Source: Stenotrophomonas sp. BIO128-Bstrain (lineage in GTDB: Bacteria > Pseudomonadota > Gammaproteobacteria > Xanthomonadales > Xanthomonadaceae). Taken from it: DNA of 64,000 nucleotides. The notes beneath the pieces are model-generated. The model searched no databases and was not told the DNA's origin. It saw only the letters and a list, made by a program, of their open reading frames with translations. Location: positions 1,674,001 to 1,738,000 of the forward strand of contig NZ_CP124620.1 in the NCBI RefSeq assembly GCF_030128875.1. Direction: 5' to 3'. Both the position numbers and the translations under genes were made by a program. This document shows, one piece after another, positions 57,958-64,000 of this stretch (position 1 is its first letter; each line of letters opens with the position of its first letter).

Positions 57958-58377
57958 ATGTACGGTCCCAATCGGCAGTTCGCCGAGCAGTACCGCAAAG
58001 TCGGCGTCACCACTTCAGTGGTCGATGCCGATCCGCACAAGCTCGTCGCCCTGCTGCTGGCTGGCGCCTGCGAGCGTATCCGTACGGCCGAAGCATCGCT
58101 GCAGCGCAATGACCAGCCGCGCAAGGGCAAGGCCATCGGCGAAGCCTGCGCCATCGTCGGGCACCTCAACGGTTCGCTGGATCATGAGGCCGGCGGAGAG
58201 ATCGCGGCCAACCTTTCGGCACTCTACGATTTCATCATCATGCGCCTGACCGAGGCCAACCTGCACAACGATCCAACGGCGTTGAAAGAGGCCCTTGGAC
58301 TGGTGATGGAAATCGACTCGGCGTGGAACGCCATTCCGGCCGACCACCGGCAGGTGCGGCCGGTTGCTGCGCCATGA
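57958..58377 (+). CDS. fliS: Flagellin export chaperone FliS
   Basis: A 139-aa helical chaperone that keeps flagellin unpolymerised in the cytoplasm. Motifs: YRKVGVTTSVVDADPHKLVALLLAGACERIRTAEASL near the start, and ALYDFIIMRLTEANLHNDPTALKEALGLVMEIDSAWNAIP near the end. Its stop overlaps the next ATG by 4 nt, beginning a run of three such overlaps. Confidence 0.95.
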   Translation: MYGPNRQFAEQYRKVGVTTSVVDADPHKLVALLLAGACERIRTAEASLQRNDQPRKGKAIGEACAIVGHLNGSLDHEAGGEIAANLSALYDFIIMRLTEANLHNDPTALKEALGLVMEIDSAWNAIPADHRQVRPVAAP

Positions 58378-58661
58378 ACCTGCGCCCGCTCCACGACACT
58401 CTGGATACCCTGGAAGCTGCATTGCCCAGCGGCGACCACGAAGCCAGCCAACGCTTGATGACCGACCATCTGCAGGCGGTTGCGGCGCTGTCACTGGTGG
58501 TTGAACGCCCGACCGATGCTGCGATCCAGGCGTTGCGCGACCATCAGCAGCGCGTGCTTTCGCGCATGGTCCAGCTGCGCGACGAAGCTGCCGCGCAGTT
58601 GCAGCACAGCGGGCGCTCCCTCCGCGCCGCCCACGCCTACCTGCAGGCAGAGGCACTGTGA
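58374..58661 (+). CDS. FliT-like small helical protein, first of two
   Basis: A 95-aa helical protein in the place of fliT after fliS. The core reads LDTLEAALPSGDHEASQRL ... ALRDHQQRVLSRMVQLRDEAAAQLQ. FliT proteins chaperone FliD and can bind flagellar regulators; sequence conservation is low, so the identity rests on position, size and helix pattern. Its ATG overlaps the fliS stop, and its own stop overlaps the GTG of the following gene. Confidence 0.65.
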   Translation: MNLRPLHDTLDTLEAALPSGDHEASQRLMTDHLQAVAALSLVVERPTDAAIQALRDHQQRVLSRMVQLRDEAAAQLQHSGRSLRAAHAYLQAEAL

Positions 58662-58957
58662 TCGCCTCGCTCGGCTCGATCAACGCACGGCTGGATGCAC
58701 TGGAAGCGGCCCTGCATGATGAGAACCTGGTCGAAGCGGGTCGCCAGCTGGATGCCCTCGATGCCGCCCAGCGCAATTATCTGGCCGGTCCATCAGCCCT
58801 GTTCGACGTGCCGGGGCTGGCTTCACTACAGGCACGCCAGCAGCGCATCATGCTGTTCATGATGCGGCAGCGCGAGGGAACCAGCCGCTCTGGCCGTGAC
58901 CATCGCCACCCACCCCGCGCCACACAGGCGCGCCTTTGCGCAGAATCCCTGTCATGA
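58658..58957 (+). CDS. FliT-like small helical protein, second of two
   Basis: A 99-aa protein starting at a GTG that overlaps the previous stop (GTGA). Its first 72 residues align by eye with the preceding protein: LDALEAALHDENLVEAGRQL versus LDTLEAAL..., and LQARQQRIMLFMMRQREG versus LRDHQQRVLSRMVQLRDE. The last 25 residues are basic and different (TSRSGRDHRHPPRATQARL), perhaps because of an old frameshift. It is coupled to the PilZ-like gene by an ATGA overlap. Not a classical named gene; tandem duplication of a FliT-type chaperone is my inference. Confidence 0.55.
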   Translation: MIASLGSINARLDALEAALHDENLVEAGRQLDALDAAQRNYLAGPSALFDVPGLASLQARQQRIMLFMMRQREGTSRSGRDHRHPPRATQARLCAESLS

Positions 58958-59535
58958 ACGAGCTTCGCACCAGCGCCATCCATCACCCGGCCGAAAGCGA
59001 GCTGTTCGATGAGACGCTGAGCTGCGAAGTGGCGCTGCCGGCCGAGTTCCGCATCGGCAGCGCAGTGATCCGCCCCGGCACGGCCGAGACCCTGCTGCGC
59101 AGCGTGGCGCTGGTGGAGGATGCCCGCGGCGATGACGGGCATGACGACCGCAGCGATGCCACCCTGCAGGTGCAACGCCTGGAAGCCAAGCTCGATCTGG
59201 TCATGGTGCTGCTGGGCCGCCTGGTCCGGCAGAGTGCGCAGGACCTGCCACTGCGCCCCCTGCGCTGGTCACGCCGTGGCATCCGCCTGGAACAGGGCAG
59301 CCGCAGCGGCGCCGCACCGGGCAGCATGGGCGTCATCCGCCTGCAGCCCTGCGATTGGCTGCCCGACCATATCGACCTGCCCGTGGTGATCGTGGCCGAA
59401 GCGGCCAATGGCTCCGGCGCGCACTATCTGTGGCTGCGTTTCGAAGGGCTCAGCGATGCGCTGGAGATGGCCCTGGAGCGGCATCTGTTCCGGCTGCACC
59501 GCCGCCAGATCGCAGAAGCGCGTCGCCTGCGTTGA
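58954..59535 (+). CDS. PilZ-like protein, non-canonical
   Basis: A 193-aa protein. A predicted long helix (LQVQRLEAKLDLVMVLLGRLVRQ, about residues 71-93) lies inside a PilZ-type beta fold. The second PilZ motif is degenerate (RWSRRG in place of D/NXSXXG), and the RXXXR motif is absent. The C-terminal helix reads LEMALERHLFRLHRRQIAEARRLR. This matches the non-canonical tetrameric PilZ type known from Xanthomonas campestris, which does not bind c-di-GMP in the usual way. It probably affects motility through protein contacts. The ATG at 58954 overlaps the stop before it. Confidence 0.75.
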   Translation: MNELRTSAIHHPAESELFDETLSCEVALPAEFRIGSAVIRPGTAETLLRSVALVEDARGDDGHDDRSDATLQVQRLEAKLDLVMVLLGRLVRQSAQDLPLRPLRWSRRGIRLEQGSRSGAAPGSMGVIRLQPCDWLPDHIDLPVVIVAEAANGSGAHYLWLRFEGLSDALEMALERHLFRLHRRQIAEARRLR

Positions 59536-59592
59536 CCGTACGGCCCCGACTGTGACGCATTCGGCTTGGCGGTAGGCCTTCACTCCGTTAAG

Positions 59593-60255
59593 GTGACGGC
59601 CTCCCCGCTCCCCAAGCAGCCTGTGCGCGTTCTCATCGTCGATGATCACACCCTGGTCCGTGCCGGCCTCAGCCGTCTGCTGCAGGGCTTTGCCGACGTC
59701 GAAGTCATCGCCGAGGCCAGCAACGCCGAGCAGGCGCTGCAGCTGAGCGTGCAGCACTCCCCGGATGTCGTCCTGATGGACCTGTCCCTGCCCGGCCGAA
59801 CCGGGCTGGAGGCCCTGAGCGACATTCTCCTGCGGACGCCCGGCTCGCGCGTGGTGATGATGACCATGCACGACGACGCCGTGCACGTTCGCGATGCGCT
59901 GGATCGTGGTGCGGTCGGCTTCGTGGTCAAGGATGCCGCGCCGCAGGAACTGGAACTGGCGTTGCGCGCCGCGCATGCCGGCCAGGTGTTCCTGAGCCCG
60001 CAGATCTCGGCCAAGATGCTCGCCCCCATGCTGGGCAGGGAAAAACCGGTTGGGGTCGCAGCCCTGTCGCCGCGGCAGCGCGAGATCCTGCGCCGTATCG
60101 GCAAGGGCGAGAGCAACAAGGAAATCGCCGCGGACCTGGGCATCAGTGTCAAGACGGTGGAAACCCATCGCGCCCGGATGATGGAGTCGCTGGGCTGTCG
60201 CCGCGCCAATGACCTGGTGCTGCTCGCTGCCCGTCACCAGCACGAGCTGGAGTGA
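59593..60255 (+). CDS. LuxR/NarL-family response regulator
   Basis: A 220-aa two-domain regulator. The receiver begins VRVLIVDDHTLVRAGL, with the phospho-Asp in VVLMDLSLPGRTGLEAL and the conserved Lys in FVVKDAAP. The HTH domain reads LSPRQREILRRIGKGESNKEIAADLGISVKTVETHRARMMESLG. No ATG fits: the GTG at 59593 is my choice, and GTG at 59623 or TTG at 59566 are alternatives. No kinase gene is adjacent. It lies between the PilZ-like gene and rpoN2 on the same strand. Confidence 0.85.
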   Translation: MTASPLPKQPVRVLIVDDHTLVRAGLSRLLQGFADVEVIAEASNAEQALQLSVQHSPDVVLMDLSLPGRTGLEALSDILLRTPGSRVVMMTMHDDAVHVRDALDRGAVGFVVKDAAPQELELALRAAHAGQVFLSPQISAKMLAPMLGREKPVGVAALSPRQREILRRIGKGESNKEIAADLGISVKTVETHRARMMESLGCRRANDLVLLAARHQHELE

Positions 60256-60457
60256 TCAGCGCCGGTTCTCCGGCACACACAGCTTCCCCGCCACGCAGGG
60301 CGACGGATTTTTGAAGCCCGGCCGGCAGGCTGGGCACGGAAAGACAAGGCCTGCGCGCCAACGCCCGTCAAAATACCGCGCCGATGTCGGGATATCCCCT
60401 ACACGCTGTCAGGCATTTGACGACCCGACTCAGGAACCCCCTGATTCCCGGTGTACG

Positions 60458-60504
60458 GGAACACAAGCAAGATGTGTTCCATAACGCACCGGGGAGTCGG
60501 TGCG
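60458..60504 (+). other. Structured leader upstream of rpoN2
   Basis: Two consecutive perfect hairpins in the 263-bp gap: an 8-bp stem GGAACACA / TGTGTTCC at 60458-60480 and a 7-bp stem CGCACCG / CGGTGCG at 60485-60504. The second ends 14 nt before the TTG start and just ahead of the GGGGAA ribosome-binding site. A smaller stem TTCCCG / CGGGAA overlaps the first one and could compete with it. I recognise no known riboswitch class. Confidence 0.55.
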
Positions 60505-60518
60505 AACGGGGAACCACC

Positions 60519-61931
60519 TTGAAAGCCTCCATGTCGACCCAGATGGGTCAGCAGCTTCACCTCACCCCTCAGCTCCTGCAGTCCATCCGTCTGCTGCAGC
60601 TGGACGGCATGCAGCTGGAACTGGAAATCCGCCGCGCGTTGGAGACCAACCCGCTGCTGGAACTGGAAGAGGCGCCGGAACCGGTCGCTGCCGACACCGA
60701 TCCGGCCAGCACCACCCAGGACGTGGCCGCCTTCGACGAACTGCCGGAATCCTCCCTGTGGGACGTGCCCGGTGCCGGCTGGCAGGACGGCGACGATGAC
60801 CGCATGCAGCGCGTGGCGGCCGGTGAGTCGTCCGATCCGCAGCTGCGCGCCCTGCAGCGCCTGGCGATGGAAATGGATGCCCGCGAGCTGGCCGTGGCCG
60901 GTTTCTGGCTGGAGCACTGCGACGACGCCGGCTATCTGGATGCCCCGCTCGCCCAGCTGACCCTGCTGGCCAGTGCGCGCTGCGATGTGGATGCGGCCGG
61001 CGTGGAAGCGGTGCGCCAGCAGATCCTGCACGGCGATCCGGTCGGCCTGGCCGCCCAGGACCTGCATGAATGTCTGAGCGTGCAGCTGCGCTGCCTGCCC
61101 GGCCGTGTGCCGGCCCGCCACCTTGCCCAGCGTGTGCTCGACGATGGCCTGGCCGCGCTGGCCGCACACGATTACCCGGCGCTGGCCAAGCAGCTGGATG
61201 CCGAAGTCGCCGACATCCATGAAGCCGTCCGCCTGATCCTCTCGCTGCAGCCGCGCCCGGGTGAGAGCCTGCTGCCGGAGAGCAACGGGGTGGTGATCCC
61301 GGACGTGGTCGCCTGGCACGCCGATGGCCAGTGGCGCGTCGCACTCAACCCGGCCACCAGCCGCCGCCTCAGCATCAACCCGCAGTACGAGCAGGCGCTG
61401 GCCGAGACCAGCGACGCCGCACAGCCGCTGCGCGACATGATGCAGGAGGCCCGCTGGCTGACCCGCGGTCTGTCGATGCGCTACGACACGCTGCTGCGCA
61501 CCGCGCGGGTGATCATCGAGCGCCAGGCCGGCTTCCTGACCCGTGGCGAAGAAGCGATGGCACCGCTCACGCTGAAGGAAGTGGCCGACGAAATCGGCAT
61601 GCACGAGTCCACCGTCTCGCGCATCACCACCGGCAAGTACCTGCAGACCCCGCGCGGCACGCTGGAACTGAAGCACTTCTTCGCGGTGCGCCTGGAAGGT
61701 GCCAGTGTGTCCGGCCAGGCCGTGAAAGCGATGGTGCGCCGCCTGATCGAGTCCGAACCGGCCGCCCGGCCGCTGGCCGACGAAGCGATCGCCGGCCTGC
61801 TCTCGCGCCAAGGGGTGAACATCGCCCGCCGTACCGTTGCAAAATACCGCGAACAACTGGACATCGCCCCGGCGCGCGAACGCCGCCGCAGCCATGCCAG
61901 CACCCCGCACCTCCTGGCCCGGGTGGGCTGA
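60519..61931 (+). CDS. rpoN2: RNA polymerase sigma-54 factor RpoN2
   Basis: A 470-aa sigma-54 factor. With the TTG start at 60519 (GGGGAA ribosome-binding site) it begins MKASMSTQMGQQLHLTPQLLQSIRLLQL, which matches the invariant N-terminal region I; an ATG start at 60531 would cut into it. Region I (activator interaction) is followed by an acidic linker, the core-binding domain, the HTH (TLKEVADEIGMHESTVSRIT) and the RpoN box ARRTVAKYRE near the C-terminus. Xanthomonadaceae carry two rpoN genes; this flagellar copy serves the sigma-54 sites in the cluster together with FleQ. Confidence 0.94.
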   Translation: MKASMSTQMGQQLHLTPQLLQSIRLLQLDGMQLELEIRRALETNPLLELEEAPEPVAADTDPASTTQDVAAFDELPESSLWDVPGAGWQDGDDDRMQRVAAGESSDPQLRALQRLAMEMDARELAVAGFWLEHCDDAGYLDAPLAQLTLLASARCDVDAAGVEAVRQQILHGDPVGLAAQDLHECLSVQLRCLPGRVPARHLAQRVLDDGLAALAAHDYPALAKQLDAEVADIHEAVRLILSLQPRPGESLLPESNGVVIPDVVAWHADGQWRVALNPATSRRLSINPQYEQALAETSDAAQPLRDMMQEARWLTRGLSMRYDTLLRTARVIIERQAGFLTRGEEAMAPLTLKEVADEIGMHESTVSRITTGKYLQTPRGTLELKHFFAVRLEGASVSGQAVKAMVRRLIESEPAARPLADEAIAGLLSRQGVNIARRTVAKYREQLDIAPARERRRSHASTPHLLARVG

Positions 61932-61945
61932 AGGAAATGGAAGAC

Positions 61946-62319
61946 ATGAACAAGCTCACCGTCCTGCTGGTCGACGACCACGAAGGTTTCATCAACGCCG
62001 CCATGCGCCACTTCCGCAAGGTCGACTGGCTCGATGTAATCGGCAGCGCCGCCAATGGCCTGGAAGCGATCGAACGCTCCGAGTCGCTGCGCCCGAAGGT
62101 GGTGCTGATGGACCTGGCCATGCCGGAGATGGGTGGCCTGCAGGCCACCCGCCTGATCAAATCGCAGGATGACGCGCCCTACATCGTCATCGCCAGCCAC
62201 TTCGATGACGCCGAACACCGCGAGCATGCCCTGCGCGCCGGTGCCGACAACTTCGTCAGCAAGCTGTCCTACATCCAGGAAGTGATGCCGATCCTGGAAG
62301 GCCTGAAGGGGAACGGATC

Positions 62320-62323
<4 letters not shown>
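61946..62323 (+). CDS. vemR: Single-domain response regulator, VemR-like
   Basis: A 125-aa CheY-like receiver: [20 protein letters not shown], phospho-Asp in [13 protein letters not shown], the switch Ser in VIASHFDD and the Lys in FVSKLSYI. Position between rpoN2 and fleQ is the same as for VemR of Xanthomonas, a regulator of motility, exopolysaccharide and virulence that contacts FleQ. The ATG at 61946 has AAGGAA at a proper distance; the ATG at 61937 does not. Its stop overlaps the fleQ ATG by 4 nt. Confidence 0.85.
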
Positions 62324-63816
<1,493 letters not shown>

Positions 63817-63841
63817 GCGGGCCGGCACGCGGAAACCAGAC

Positions 63842-63866
63842 GCCCGGGCATGTCCCGGGCTTTTTT
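63842..63866 (+). terminator. Intrinsic terminator of the rpoN2-vemR-fleQ operon
   Basis: An 8-bp stem GCCCGGGC-ATG-TCCCGGGC followed by six T residues, 26 bp after the fleQ stop. The remaining 134 bp to the window edge contain no gene; a promoter for the next flagellar operon is likely there. Confidence 0.9.
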
Positions 63867-64000
63867 GTTGCCACGACCGTCCGCCCCGCCGGTTTTCCGG
63901 CGTCGACTCTCCGGCACAACGCTGCTTTACCCCGCCGCATGGGCGCGCCGTCGCCCACACCGGACAGGCCGTCACGCGCTCGGGCGCTGCGTGACGCGCA

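Noticed and set aside
60430..60518. c-di-GMP (GEMM) riboswitch before rpoN2
   Set aside because: The hairpins are real, but I do not find the conserved GEMM core (the GCAAA-type bulge and tetraloop-receptor arrangement).
63912..63925. CGGCACAACGCTGC as a sigma-54 promoter for the next operon
   Set aside because: The GG to GC distance is one base too short, which normally abolishes sigma-54 promoters. The downstream gene is outside the window.

Overview
The window is GC-rich, densely coded chromosomal DNA from a motile gammaproteobacterium of the Xanthomonadaceae, most probably Stenotrophomonas. Three things point there: the gene set and order (a flagellar cluster with a second sigma-54 gene, then a lone receiver of the VemR type, then fleQ, the arrangement known from Xanthomonas); the short palindromic repeats carrying a terminal GTAG, which look like the SMAG elements of Stenotrophomonas; and the ftsK - transglutaminase - lolA - rarA - crcB gene string. 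I saw no prophage, transposase, CRISPR array, tRNA or rRNA gene.

The left part (1-31 kb) is core and accessory metabolism. 1-10.8 kb holds exported and detoxification genes: a truncated secreted protein, an IroE-like siderophore esterase with a probable Fur box, a TetR regulator divergent from a flavodoxin-fold quinone reductase, a probable secreted glycoside hydrolase, an amidohydrolase, a glutathione transferase divergent from a WYL regulator, and a LysR regulator. 10.8-19 kb is housekeeping: crcB, rarA, lolA, a DUF3857 transglutaminase-like protein and ftsK on the minus strand, with trxB divergent. 19-31 kb carries a FemAB/GNAT-like protein, an unusual four-CXXC protein, aat, infA, clpA, clpS, a nudJ-mnmA-hflD operon, and a chemoreceptor with its own sigma-28 promoter.

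31-39.5 kb is a sensory and cyclic-di-GMP block: a PAS-GGDEF-EAL protein, a multi-PAS histidine kinase, a GGDEF-EAL-receiver protein whose EAL active site has lost two acidic residues, and a second PAS histidine kinase facing it.

39.6-63.8 kb is the flagellar cluster: flgA-flgM-flgN on the minus strand, cheV, flgBCDEFGHIJKL, two flagellin genes, fliD, fliS, two small coupled FliT-like genes, a PilZ-like gene, a LuxR-type response regulator, rpoN2, a vemR-like receiver and fleQ. Promoter motifs readable by eye give a clear hierarchy. Sigma-54 sites lie before flgA, flgB, flgG and fliD. Sigma-28 sites lie before flgM, cheV, the second flagellin, fliS and the distant chemoreceptor. The master regulators that serve the sigma-54 sites (RpoN2, FleQ, with VemR as a likely modulator) are encoded at the right end. 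The cluster evidently continues beyond the window.

The observations most worth a second look are the probably non-catalytic EAL-receiver protein, the nearly leaderless cheV transcript, the tandem FliT-like pair joined by 4-nt overlaps, and the structured leader with a TTG start at rpoN2.
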